From assembly GCA_964016885.1 (NCBI GenBank), contig OZ024743.1, forward strand, positions 190,434,640-190,498,639: a DNA stretch of 64,000 nt. Direction: 5' to 3'. This DNA is from Eledone cirrhosa. Taxonomy: Eukaryota; Mollusca; Cephalopoda; Octopoda; Eledonidae. This document shows, piece after piece, positions 22,211-34,781 of the stretch. Position numbers and translations under genes: made by a program. The notes under the pieces were generated by a model. It saw nothing but the letters and a program-made list of their open reading frames with translations, searched no databases and was not told where the DNA came from. Each line of letters begins with the position of its first letter. Position 1 is the first letter of the stretch.

Positions 22211-25200
22211 AATTGACAAGGGAATAAACAATTGGATTATTAACTCTTAGTTTAAATTAACGATGAACAGTTTATTTAGTACTGCATATGCCAAATATAC
22301 TTTGGTAAATAGGCAGGACATCTATTTCCTATTCTCACATGATTATTTTGTTTCAGCAGAAGACATTATCACATTCTGCAAGGATCCACAGAACTCACAA
22401 ATATTCCTCTTTGCTTTCCTAATAGATATACCATAAGATCAGATAATTTTAAAGCATTTGTTAAAATGGTATGAAGTCAAAAGAAAAGAAATAAATACAA
22501 TAACAGTTATAAATAAATAGAGAGATACTAACGAAAGAATCACAAAGGTCACATAGATAAAATTAATATAATGCATCTACAGTTTTTGAGATGCTCTCCA
22601 AAAGTGATGCTTATCTATTTTCATTGACAAAAGTAAATCTTATAACATCATGTGCATATTCCCAACAGCTGAATATACTGACACAAGTGAAATTAACTGT
22701 ACAATCAAAATACAATGTGTTTGCAATAGATTTAAACTACAGCCCTATGATGTTAGTCAACAAAAACTAGACCATGGTACTAAATTACTAGCATTATGTA
22801 GTTATGTAGTTTCACTCCTAAACTGTCTTTGCATTGTTTCCACTGGGCTGGTTTGAGCCTTTCCTTTTTCTTCCAAGCTGATAATATGATTAAGTGATAG
22901 ATAGTGTAACCAATTTTAGTCTACCCTACCTCTACCATGTACAAGTATAACTTTGCAAGTATTGTCAATAAATAATGTTATTTTGTTTCCAGGTTCAAAA
23001 CAGCTTCACAAAGGAATTGTCAATTTTAAATTCAATTATTTCACTAGCATTGTACATTGCCCTAGGTGCTATGCATAGAGTTGACAGTGGGGTGCCTAAT
23101 TTATGGTTTTAAATCTTATTATGATCAAACACATTATCATTTATCATTGTCCTTCCCTGAGAGCAAAATTTGAAAGGGTCTTCACAGATTGAGTCAATAC
23201 TCAAGTGGTGTCACCAAACATTCGGATTGGCTTGGGACCTGTACTTTGCTTACAAACATTCTCACACTCACCTGAGTGAATTTCAGCATTGTAGTAGCAT
23301 TTAAGAGGTTGTCATGCCTTTGACAGAGTTGACCCTGTTTTAGGCAGATTTTCTATGGTTGGATGTGCTTCCTATCCCCAACCATGTTAAAATGTATACT
23401 GAGTGCATCTATCATGTAGATCACCAACACTAGGGAGGCTGTTATGACTTAGACACACCTTTTTTGTTCGATACTCAAACGGTAGCCTATTTGAAAGTAA
23501 CATTTCTGCTTTATGACTGTGACTCAGTCCAAGGAACATGAAAACATGTGACATTGTGAAGAAAGTCGATTTAACTAGAAATCAGTTGATTCACAGACAG
23601 TCACATGTACAAACCACATTTTAGTTTTATATAATGAAATTGATTATCATGTTATTTTCTTAAACTAAAATGAATGTTACCAAGCATGTGGTTTATATCC
23701 ATTAGTTGCTTGCATATTAACCCTTTCTTTTTGCTTAAAAAACATCTCAATTTATTCATAGACAGTTCATTCAATTAATTCTTTTCATATAATTGTACCA
23801 TTATATCATATGTTTTGAACTTTATATAACATTTAACTAAGAAATACTACAATAACTTTTTCAAGTTATTTTCAAAATCACAAATCTCATTATTAGTATC
23901 TGTAATAGTAGTTCATTAACATTATATTGAGAATGGTCATTCAATATTATGTCATTTTGCAGCATTAAAATTAATTCAGGACGTTGCAGCTGTTATAGAA
24001 GATTATTAATTAGAATATTCTTAAACAATGTAGTTATTTCTTTCTAAATCCACAGACCTCTAAACTGTCTCTAAGGTCATTGACAGATGTAAATCACAGG
24101 TTATTAAATTAAGATTATAGTCATCAATTCTTAATTGTAAAAAGTATTGCTTGACATTTTAATTTCAGTTTCAGGTCAGGAGAATAAATTGAAGATTTGA
24201 TTGGCTACATATTCTATTTTAATCAATTTCAATTTGTTTGCCCATTAAAAGGCAGAGTGGCTATGAGGATATACTGCTGAAATACTGATAGTAATTGTTG
24301 CTTCATGTCTCCTTTACCAAGCCAAATTCATGTTTTCTAAATTACAGCATGAACTGTTACAATTAATAGTCAAATGGTTTCATATTAGCTGTAAATATAG
24401 TTGCCCAAACAATATTAAATTATCCAACTTTTGAAGTAGTTTCAAACATACAAGGTGTGGAATAATAATGATAAAGGAATAGAAGGGGGGTGGTGCAATT
24501 CACCACCAAGTGCAATAATCGGATGCACCGCACATCTTAGGAGTTAACTAAACACTTTGAGGCAAGCCAACATGCTCACAGCATTACCACGTCTGATGGT
24601 GAGGCTAGGGCACTGAAATAACCAGGCACCTCACGGGCATCATTACTGTTCAATGAATTATATAGATGTGGATGTACAAAGAATAACAAATATAAATTCC
24701 ATTTGAAAATATACAAATTTAATTGCTCATTAAAAATATATTTATATTTTTCATATTATTTTGTGAGCTTCATATTGTGTATTACTAGATATCCATGCTG
24801 AATTCTCATTTGTTGCTTTTTCAGTTACTCTGATAGGGAAAGGTCTGAATATCACAAAAAACATATTACCACATTTAGTTAATTGTAATGATTACTTGTG
24901 AATGGGTACATATGATCATTAAAATTGAGAAGGGTATAATAAAATTGATCTGTATTCGTATAATTTTCTTAACAACAATAGACAAAGAGCTAAACTTCAG
25001 GTACAGTGAATTTATTTCACAGATTCGATTCTTGCCTTTCAAGCTTTCAGAAACAAAATCGTTATACTCCAATTGAGTTTAATTAGAAATGTTTCGTCTT
25101 GAGAAAAATTAAATAATTTTACTGTTTCGGGAAAAATTAGAATGCTACCCCTTCCTTTCTTCAGTGATCTCTTGCCACGTTCTAGTCAAAAGGTTATCTA

Positions 25201-28178
25201 CAACTCAACTGCACCTACTGTGATCAGGGAATGTGAGGCATCTTATGTTACATGGAACCAGCTTGGGCTCCAGCCTGTGAACATCCATTCCCCTCTCCAC
25301 TCAGCAGAACATCAACCTGGTATATTTGACTACCATCCCAAGCTCTGCTGTTCGCCAGGCAAAAGAGTGTAAACTGTCCAAGTATCAGCCACACTCTAGT
25401 AGGTTTGTGGTAGAGATGGTATCAGTGGAGACCTCAGGCGTTTTTGGACCCTGGACCTCATACCTATCACTGCCATCAGAGTGGAGTTGGCTGCCTGAAA
25501 TTGTGAGCCCTATGAGGCAGATTGGCTGTTCCAACGTGTCCCTCTTGCCATCCTTTAGGGCAATTTAATTTCCATCCTTTCAGCTAGGAACAACAGGTGG
25601 GTGGGGGTAAGATAGATGGACGTGGAGGGTACACATATGGACTTCACACATATACACACATACTCAACACAGTAAAGTAATAAGTTGACTTGAATACTGT
25701 TCAAGAAAACATGCCTCCCCTCCTAACTTTCCTCACCCCATTGAATACCAATGCTGCAAGAAAAAATGAATGGATTCAGAGGGTCATATTGTTGTAGACA
25801 AGATGTTGATTACAGGGTGTACATCTCACAGGACAAATCTGAATATGGAATGGATTGACCTTTAAATGTCTTATAATATGATATTCCATTTGTGGATACT
25901 TGAGTCAATGGTATAATCTAGTATAAATGATTGGAGATGTAATTTGTATTTATTTAATAGGCTCCAAGATAATCCAAACATAAAGCAACGTATTTACATG
26001 GTGATTCTTTCTCTAATATTCTTTCTCGTCACTTTTATACCAATATCATTAGTATTAAGAAAAGTAAAGTTTGGGTGGAGGTGTGGAAGGATGCTTTTTG
26101 CCCAACTTTAAACAACAGGCTTATATGAGAAATGATTTAAAACTCATTGCGAGGTCTGACATAACTAGAGTCACTAGTACAGACAAGCAGATGTTGCAAT
26201 CAAGATATAGGCAAGGAATTCATGTCACAAAATGTTCTGTTCTATTGTCGACAGTAGAAGGAAAATGTGCAGTGTAACTGGAATTGAATTACCATCTTGT
26301 GAATGTTTCAGTGACACAAGTGCTGATGGTTACACTCATCCAGGATAATAGAGAATGGTCATATACTGAATTTGTTGTCATACAATGTACCTGAAAAGCA
26401 GATAAATGGTCCCATGTACCCGGAATCAAATTATCATCTGGTGAACGACTGATTAACACAAGATGGTTACAAATAGCTATGATTCCTAGGGACTGATAAC
26501 ATAATGCATGTATCAATAAAGACATATTTACACAATCTAAAACTTCTCTTTAAGTCTAAACTGCATCCAATAGACTTTATTCAAGCGCTAAGCACTTGAG
26601 CTGTATATGTCATATAGTACAGCTAAAGGCTCCACAAGTGATCTAAGTAGATGAGTTGAACAATAGAAAAAGAAACATGATTACAATGTATAAGGTATTA
26701 CATCCAAAATCAAATGTTAATAAGTTGCACATGAAATACTCATCTGGAAGAAGAGAGCTCATAAATGATACAGATTGTGTTGAGAATGAGAGCTGGGCCA
26801 TTTTTTTCCCACCTAATAAAGAAGAACTAAAGTCGTTAACATTATCTCTCTGCAACAATGAACCTTCAAGAGAATGATAAAAATAAACAAGAAGTTTAAG
26901 AGATATGTCTCTGCAGGGAAAAGAAAGCAATGTTTGGAAATTCATGGCAAATTTGTGTGACAAATATCTGAGTAAAAATATGACATCTGAGTTTAAACTA
27001 TATTACCCTAAGAGTAAGCTCTGCATAGCTATAGCAGTGACTAAAGGCTAGAACTGACATCTGTGCAGAATTCATAAAGAAAGTGTCATTGATACATCGG
27101 CAACAAATCCAGCATGCTTTTGCCATATTGTGGGAACATGAGGACATATATTGCCACAGACTTTACTCAAATAACTATCGCGCAAATACATCATTCACAA
27201 ATCACTCTGATTGTGCTACAATAGTGACCACTATGCAGGGATCACCACAGTCTTTGATAGCATTTATGATGCCACACATGTTTCACAGTCCTACATAATG
27301 TGAGGTCAAACTATGTGAAACCAAATCTCGGTTTCCTTATTAGCCCCTTCTCAGTTTAAAACTAAATTTTATGATGACATATAACAATTTTTATCAACTG
27401 GAAATATCACCACACTTGCAGTTGCTCTTCTGGGCTCATGAGAATTGCCCCTGTGTATTTCGGAGAGAGGTTATTTTTATTTTGTCTTCCTGTAGCATAT
27501 GAAACCTGAATTATTAAACGCACTTATTTTACTGATGCAGCTCTGTTAGGCAGAGGTTTTTTCCACCATCAGATAATTCATATATATGTCCTGCCTGCAT
27601 GTAGTAGTTCCAATGAAAGAAGGAATGTTAAACATTTTTTCAGGATTTGCTTTTTATTTGTTGTTTCTTTTCCTAATTTCCTTCATTTTACACACGTTAT
27701 GGATGTGTGCAGTTCTTTTACTCTTACTTCCATCATGTAAATTTACATATTTCGATATTAAATGTGATGGCTTTTATTTAAGAGAGCATCTATGTTTCAT
27801 TGTCATGTTTTCCATATTCATCATTTCATCATAACTTCATTCATTATTTTAAATGTATGTTCAAATATGTGAAGATTAAATAACTGCTCTGTTTCAAAGA
27901 GGTGTATTCTTGTTTTAGCTCTTAGTGTTTCCCTAGTAAAGATAACCATTTTGAAAATTATTGTACACACAATACAATTCCGGAAGAAAATTAAAGTGGT
28001 GTTTAAAACAAATATTATGTCCTCTACATGTTTTAAAGTAAATGCATCAACGTTTCAAATATCTCATGGTGTAAAATAATTCACAAAAGAAAGATTTCTA
28101 ATCAGAAAAACGTGTTAAGAATCCAATTTCCTGAGAAAGGTCCTCGAGGCACTTCCCTCCATAAAAGCACACAAACAT

Positions 28179-28180
<2 letters not shown>
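22211..28180. other. Long AT-rich gene-poor stretch
   Basis: I found no exon, promoter or complete repeat. Two stretches stand out in composition: 24480-24660 (GC-richer, containing ggtggtgcaattcaccacc, a 9-bp inverted repeat around a single base) and 25140-25570 (balanced composition, several open frames, no motif I recognise). Both could be old repeat fragments. Splice-site or coding evidence is not visible. Confidence 0.5.
23340..23392 (-). mobile_element. Possible RTE-like 3' UTR remnant
   Basis: The sequence gattttctatggttggatgtgcttcctatccccaacc is a mutated reverse complement of the tail motif ggttggtgttaggaagggcatccagctgtagaaa in LINE-C at about 19097-19130. Too short to be certain. 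Confidence 0.45.
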
Positions 28181-28185
<5 letters not shown>

Positions 28186-28267
<82 letters not shown>

Positions 28268-28268
28268 C

Positions 28269-28317
<49 letters not shown>

Positions 28318-28345
28318 CATACATATATATGTGTATGTATGCATG
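28186..28345. repeat. (TA)n/(TG)n microsatellite
   Basis: About 160 bp of TA with TG and CATA interruptions. Confidence 0.95.
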
Positions 28346-29980
28346 TGCATGTATGTAAATGTTTGTTTGTATAAACTGGTATAGATAAAGATAAAAGATA
28401 ATTTCAAAAGCTTCCATCATAATAAACTGAAAACAAAAGTAAAAATAATGTAATTCCTGGAAAATGTTTACATAATATTTACTTGGGAAATAATAAGAAT
28501 ATTAAGAAGTAAAAGCAAATTAATTCAGTATATTTCTTGTAAGCTACCATTTTCTAAATGTATAACAAACCTGGTTATATTATTCACATGTTCTAGTAAA
28601 ATATTTGAAAATTTCCTCTTATTTCTTCTAGAATTTTCATAAGAGTTACTATCAACTTGAGCAAATTTCCATATAAATGTTTAGTAATGGCAAATATTTT
28701 ATTGTCTCCTAATTGTACATTTTTACGTGTATACATATGTCTATATATATATATATTTATATATATATAAATATATGTTTGTGTGTGTATGTGTGTGTGT
28801 ATGTGTGATGTATGTGATGTTTTTCATAGTATTCCTTTCTTGAATTTCCTGTTTACACAAACATTTACAGTTTAGAGGCATTGTAGCAAACTAAACAAAT
28901 TTAAACAACTTACCAATGGGGTTTAGATCTAAATGCCAAATTACTGGTAGGGACAGGTTTTGTGGGTAGGTGAATGTCATCAGTGTTGGTTCTTGGACCC
29001 AGTCAAGTCTTCTCACCTATCTCTTTGCCAAATGTTAGTTAACAAAAGACAATGGGATTTGTCAATGTTGCTGTTTTCACTACTCCTTACAAATATTTGA
29101 AAACACCAATGTTTCAATGCGATTTTATTTCTGAAGCTCCATTCTTACAATAATGGTCTAACTTAGGGATCCTACTGGACCAAGAAGGGGAATATTGAAT
29201 GCCTTTGAGATGTAGACATACTGAAGAATTTTGTAGATGTCATTGACAGAACATAAAATCGATGATGAAGTACTATTAAAGGGATAAAGATCCCATAAAT
29301 CCTTGTGGAGTCGTAGAGGCACTGTCATATGGCATGAATGACAAAGTTGACCATGGGGGGATTTGAACACATAGCACGCAAAGAGGTGGGATGAATACCA
29401 TAAAGCATTCTATCCGATGTCTTAACAATCTGAAGAACTAATGGAAACTAAAATACTTTTAAAATCTAATTAGAACAAACTCGTTTACAGAGGCTATTAA
29501 TAGAAAGTAACATATATGGGAATAGGGGAACTGGAAAATGTAGGTGGATCCAATAATAAAAAAGAGATACTTATACGCAGCGAACATTTCCTGAATGCGT
29601 AAAAATGAAACAATGCTTGCATTTCTAATTTGAACAGTTAAAGCTTCTAAAATACAGAGAGGGAGCGGTGGAAATCATCTGATGTAATGATAAAATGTGG
29701 TCATCAAGAATATGAAACAGTCTTCCATCAATTCTTGCTGGCATTTCAGTCCCCAATTTTACCTGACATATTCAACTATTATTTATTGTTCATATATAAA
29801 TAATACATGTATTCAGACTGCTGGAAACACACGATCCCCGATGCTGATCTTATGATGATGTCAATGTGTGTGTGTTAGAGAAAGAAAGGTACATAGAGTA
29901 ATAGGAAGTTTTATTTGCTTGAGTTTGTCAGACTCTCAGCCAAATGAGTAATAGCTCATATCACTATCAATGTGCAATGA
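28346..29980. other. No recognised feature
   Basis: AT-rich with a small TA/TG tract at about 28743-28812. Nothing coding can be supported. Confidence 0.5.
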
Positions 29981-29983
29981 AAT

Positions 29984-30239
29984 CATTCTCCACGCACTTG
30001 TCCAGTATCTGTGCATTACTGATATCTGGAGTTATGTGGAACAACTGTTGTAGTATGGATCTAGTTACCGACCGAGTCCATAGTGAAGATTGCTCCGCCA
30101 CCTTCTTTTTGCCAGGACGGGCAGGAAATTTTCCTCTATCTGGTGGCGAAAGCGGTTGTGTGTGGACCAGGTTGAAAGGACTGAAAACAGACATTTTTCT
30201 TTTTGGCCAATCTGTCATTGACTTTTGCAAGTTTCACTT

Positions 30240-30240
<1 letters not shown>
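29984..30240 (+). pseudogene. LINE-A relic: zinc-knuckle and C-terminal segment
   Basis: It begins at the segment equivalent to HALVQC (cacgcacttgtccagtatctg) followed by ITDIWSYVEQLL. It continues through a stretch matching SIVRIAPPPSF and LVAMAKEIVWWTRLKGLKT in broken frames, and stops at FCKFHL (30222-30240). There it runs directly into a TAG microsatellite instead of the normal 3' UTR. Confidence 0.75.
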
Positions 30241-30296
<56 letters not shown>

Positions 30297-30323
30297 ATAG
30301 TAGTAGTAATAATAGTAGTAATT

Positions 30324-30362
<39 letters not shown>

Positions 30363-30390
30363 CTAGTAGTAGTAGTAGTTGTTGTTGATG
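30238..30390. repeat. (TAG)n microsatellite
   Basis: About 150 bp of TAG with a few AAT/TTG variants. It replaces the end of the LINE-A fragment on its left. Confidence 0.97.
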
Positions 30391-31811
30391 TTGTTGTCCT
30401 ATAATATCAATTGGCCAAAAGCATCATTCATAAATGTACAGAATATTACTAATCCTAGGAACCACTTTTAAATTGGCAATAAATACATATGCTTATCAGT
30501 ATTTCTTTGGTCACTGGTTGTAATCATTTCATCTTACATATATTTTAATGCCTATACGGAAAGTCATAAATGTATCGATATATCATTCCCTCTCTGTTTC
30601 TCTATTAGAGACATGTTATATAGTGCTTAACAATCCAGCATGAAATGGTTCATGAAAACATGGATCTAATACTCATTTCATAGTGTATGATTTATTTTAA
30701 TCCTACTGTCTTCTGGATTCAAAGTTGCTTTCTTTTTCTACTTCAATGTAAGAAATCATTTTTTAATGCAGTGTCTAGAAGTATATAGTAATAATCTATG
30801 TCAAAATTGATACTGTAATTTAACATGTTGTATAATGCGAAGTGGGAGTCTGTAATGTAGATTAATAGAAAGAAAAATCAATGGTCATTTACAAATATAT
30901 TGAATTTTAATACAGAATATATTGTTCTCAAAGTTTCTTTGGTATGATGGTTAACATTTTTAAATTGTTGTTAGATATAACATTTCTATAACTTTTTAAA
31001 AGGTCAGCAAGCAGCCAAATAAAGCTGAAATATACAAACTGACTACATTTGTTGAATAGAACATCTGACTAATATCAAGTACCATGACCCAAAGCTTTAA
31101 CCTCAAACTGGAAAATGACATTTGTAGCACCTAGACGCCACTTTTTCAGTTGGTTCTACTTCACTAATCATTATGGAAATGTTCACTGAGCATTCCTGTT
31201 TTAAACTGGAAAAATAACCTGGTGATATTTTCTTTCGACAAATGCATGCACATTGTGAAACAGACTTCCTGAAATGAAATTAATGGACCAACATCCATTT
31301 AGTATATTTATAGAGATACCTTCATACCATATTCATTGAGATATTGAAAATTGCACTAACACAATTCACAGATCATTTTTCACATGAGTTGCAGCAATAA
31401 TGCTCAAATTGTGATTCCACGTCAAAGTTGGTCAAACCAGAGGCACAAAAGCAAAATGGATACAATAATATAAATTTTTTTTTTGTATCATTGACATTTC
31501 TTTCTAACAAAATATTTCGAGAAATATATGGGTTTAAATATGAAAAAATATAATCAATAGGCAGAAGATATTACAATTAATAGTTTCGTACAAGATTTAG
31601 AAAGAGAGATGTGAAATTTCTTCCGGGTGCTAGTAAGCTGCAGCCATCTGAAGCTTTTTTCAGCGTGTACTCTGAGAATACACTAATGAATAAATAAATT
31701 GAAATAATCAGACAAGACTCTGAATGGCTGCATGAATGAATTGGTGATTGCTGGAGTGTGTATTACATGTAATTATTTCAAGTTTAGAGTAGTTCATAAA
31801 TTTCTGAGCAT
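30391..31811. other. AT-rich stretch with no recognised feature
   Basis: No supported gene, SINE or tandem repeat. Confidence 0.5.
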
Positions 31812-32085
31812 GTGAGAAGGTGCATGGGTTAGTGGTTTCAGATTTTGATTTGCAAACATGAGGTTGCAAGTTGGATTCCCGGACTGAGTGATGCACTGTG
31901 TCCTTGAGCAAGATTCTTCGTTTCACATTGCTCTTTCTTCTAGGAGTGATAACTGGCTATTAGTATCAGCAACGGAAAGACCAATCGAAACATTGTTTCC
32001 TTGGTCAGATTTGTCAAGTTCCACCCGAGTCGATAAGCAAATGAGGTCTGGCATCTTGTCAATCGATAAAGGAAAATAAATAGCA
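31812..32085 (+). mobile_element. Second tRNA-derived SINE family, copy 2
   Basis: It contains tgagaaggtgcatgggttagtggtt, gaggttgcaagttggattcc (B-box-like), cggactgagtgatgcactgt, ccttgagcaagattcttcgt and ttcacattgctctttctt. The body includes gtatcagcaacggaaagacc and gtctggcatcttgtcaatcg. It is homologous to the copy at 21983, with substantial divergence. Confidence 0.75.
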
Positions 32086-32421
32086 TGCATTTAAGTATCA
32101 AGGATACAATGGAGTATGCAGCATTGATAGATGATTTGATAAATTATTTAATCTCATGTACTTATATAATATGAATACATTTCTTGGTTGAAAGTTCTTT
32201 GTAAAACAAGAGAAATTAAAAGCCACCTATAGAGGTCATCCATCTGTAATGATAAAGTAATATGGATGATGTCTCTAGCACCGTTATTAAAGAATAAACA
32301 CTCTAAAATCAGATTAGTGTGACACGGTAGAAATGATCCCCAAAATATACACATCCATTACACAAAGTAATAGAATTGAAATACATATACATGCATACAC
32401 ACACACTCACATACACAAAAC

Positions 32422-32426
<5 letters not shown>

Positions 32427-32473
<47 letters not shown>
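32427..32473. repeat. (TA)n microsatellite
   Basis: About 45 bp of uninterrupted TA. Confidence 0.95.
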
Positions 32474-32478
<5 letters not shown>

Positions 32479-33165
32479 GAATATGTATCGTTTTCCACAG
32501 AAACAATATAAAAAGTTAAAACCATAGGTGGAGAGGTTAAATACACCTCAAAATAGAGTAATCTATGATAATAAGCAAAACAAAAGGCTATGTATCAACC
32601 CTTCTGAAAGAATTTTCCAAACATTCTGTATACAAACTCCTATTGTGCCAAAAATAACAAATACACTAGCTGCAAATTATTCACTAAAAAAAGACACCAA
32701 ATACATTAATACATTAAATGCTGATTAACGAACATTTCATCCCCTCCCGTTACTTTTCAAAATCCAATATTGAATATAGAAACCTCATTATAATCTCACC
32801 GCAAAACATTACAGCCAACGGTCAAAGGAGTTGTTTACACTTTTAAAACATACAAAGATACGCCATATTGGTTAGATTAATATATTTGGTGTCTTTTTTT
32901 AATGAATAATTTGCTTCTAGTGTATTGGTGTGTTGCTGTGTTGCTTGAGAAGAAGCGAGAATATATTTGAATTCATAGAAAATTGAGAAAACTCAAAAGA
33001 AAACTGTTAATGATAGCAATGGGCAAAAATGCCAGAGTTTGGCAGAGTTTGGCAGAGGGACAATCTCCGAGGAGGGTGGAAGACAGAGAAAATATAAGAC
33101 GATCGAGACCGGAGTGGAAGAAGTAGAAGTGTGTTAGAACACAACAGGTCTCAACTAGTTGGTTT
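32474..33165. other. No recognised feature
   Basis: AT-rich; one short open frame (32528-32728) without motifs. Confidence 0.5.
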
Positions 33166-33490
33166 CAACAAGGAAAAAAGATCACTTTCATCTGCCTTTC
33201 CAACTGGTACTTAAAACAATTGATGAGGGATTGGCCGAAGAGGAAAGAGTCTGTTTTCAGTACACAACCTCTTTCGCTACAGCTACCAGACAGTGGAAAA
33301 CTGCCATAAGAAGGTGATGGAACGATCTATACAATGGACTTGATCGATAACCGGATCCATCCTACATGCGATAACAACTGTTCAACATAACTCCACAAGT
33401 TAGTAATACACTGGCACTGATTGAGTGTGTGAAGAATGGTTTCGTCATTACGCCCGCATCTTGGACATCGTGGAATTGCCACTCACCGTA
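33166..33490 (-). pseudogene. LINE-A relic, minus strand: zinc-knuckle to C-terminal segment
   Basis: On the minus strand, PRC...NDETILHTLNQCQCITNLWSYVEQLL is readable (about 33362-33475) and matches the LINE-A zinc knuckle CX2CX8HX4C. The part towards 33170 matches the downstream C terminus, including the caccgaagaggta-like segment at about 33231. It is broken by stops and lacks the 3' UTR. It abuts the LINE-B relic at 33490. Confidence 0.7.
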
Positions 33491-34496
33491 TTGCCTAATT
33501 GGTAGAAGTCTGTGATGAAAATGGTCACAATTCATTAAGGAACGAAGGAAGAGGTTACATTCAGTGACAAAGGAAAGTAGGAAGTTTGTGGAAGAACTGG
33601 GCATATCATTTGAAAATGATAATGGCAATTCTGCAATTAAAGCAGCAAAGAATATCAAAGTGTGGGCAAATTATGAAGGCCAACAGAGCCTGTGCACTAA
33701 ACAGATACAAACACCACTGCATGGGCAATATGTTCCCCCTGTAGCAAAGAACCTGATGTAGATCAAGCTTTCACCCATCAGTGGCTATGAATTTCTGGGC
33801 TAAAGACAGAGAATGAAGGTTTCATTTTAGCTGCTCAAGACCAATGTCTCTCAACGTGCAGCTTTCAAGCCAATATGATCAGAAATGGAACTGATCAAAA
33901 GTGTCAATTCTGTGATGACCATGTTGAGACTATAGACCACCTGGTTTCAAGCTGCCAGGTATTAGTTGCCCAGGAATATAAAACGAGGCACTATATAGTG
34001 GGGCACTACTTATACTGGATAATGTTCATGTTTTATGGTCTGAAAACGAAGGCGAAATGGTACAACGATCACCTAGATGCAGTTACAAGAGGCGAGAATG
34101 CAACAAGCCACTGGGATTTCCCTGTGAATACTGACAGAACAATTAAGGCCGATAAAACTGATATAATTGTGAAGGACCATAAAGTGAAAACATGTTTCTG
34201 AATTGACATAAGCATTCCATCAGATCGTAACATTTACTCGAAATAGTTCGGAAAGCTCATAAAGTATAAAGATCAATTGAAAATGAGAAATGTGGTATCT
34301 TAAAGCCTGTAAAATACCAGTGATAGTCGGCGCACTTGGAACACTTCAAAAGACACGCTTGCTGGGAACAGCAAGAACCCTCCGATACGTCCTGAATATC
34401 TGAGGCTGCAGGTAGCGGCTTGATACTCATTTCAACAAACTTTCCAGTTAAATAACATCAATGTTCGAGAACAATAATAACATCAACGACGAAGAA
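33491..34496 (+). pseudogene. LINE-B relic: LINE with R2-like C-terminal nuclease, 3' part
   Basis: Protein-like pieces in changing frames include a zinc knuckle CQFCDDHVETIDHLVSSC (33903-33956; CX2CX8HX4C), HWDFPVNTDRTIKADKTDIIVKDHKVKTC (34110-34196) and then DISIPSDRNIYSK, the D...K part of the restriction-like nuclease. The last 120 bp (cacttcaaaagacacgcttgctgggaacagcaagaaccctccgatacg...) are nearly identical to 47076-47200. An internal deletion removes sequence before gcgcacttggaacacttc (34328). It ends in AAT repeats that meet the LINE-A copy 1 tail in opposite orientation. Confidence 0.8.
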
Positions 34497-34540
34497 CAAT
34501 AATAATAATAATAATAATAATATTAATAATAATAATAATG
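34493..34540. repeat. (AAT)n tract between LINE-B and LINE-A copy 1
   Basis: About 45 bp of AAT with one TATTAAT break. It serves both as the 3' tail of plus-strand LINE-B and as the 3' boundary of minus-strand LINE-A copy 1. Confidence 0.93.
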
Positions 34541-34781
34541 TTTTCTTTATTAACCACAAGGGTTCACATAAAGTAGACATTAAGGACAGTACAGGACAAT
34601 ACAGGACGGTACAAATGGGCATTTCTGCGTGTAAAAAACAGAGGTTGAAATAAAATAACAAAGAAAAATTCCCCAATAGGGGGGAGACTTCCAAGGGACA
34701 TTTGTGGAGAAAGCCCATTAAAAGACCACAGTGGCCCTGACCACCAGGGCAAGTGCCCTCTCCCAGTTTTCCACCTTTAAT

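Noticed and set aside
27586..27834. Hydrophobic 82-residue frame suggesting a small membrane protein
   Set aside because: T-rich DNA gives hydrophobic residues by chance; no splice sites, homology or conserved motif seen.
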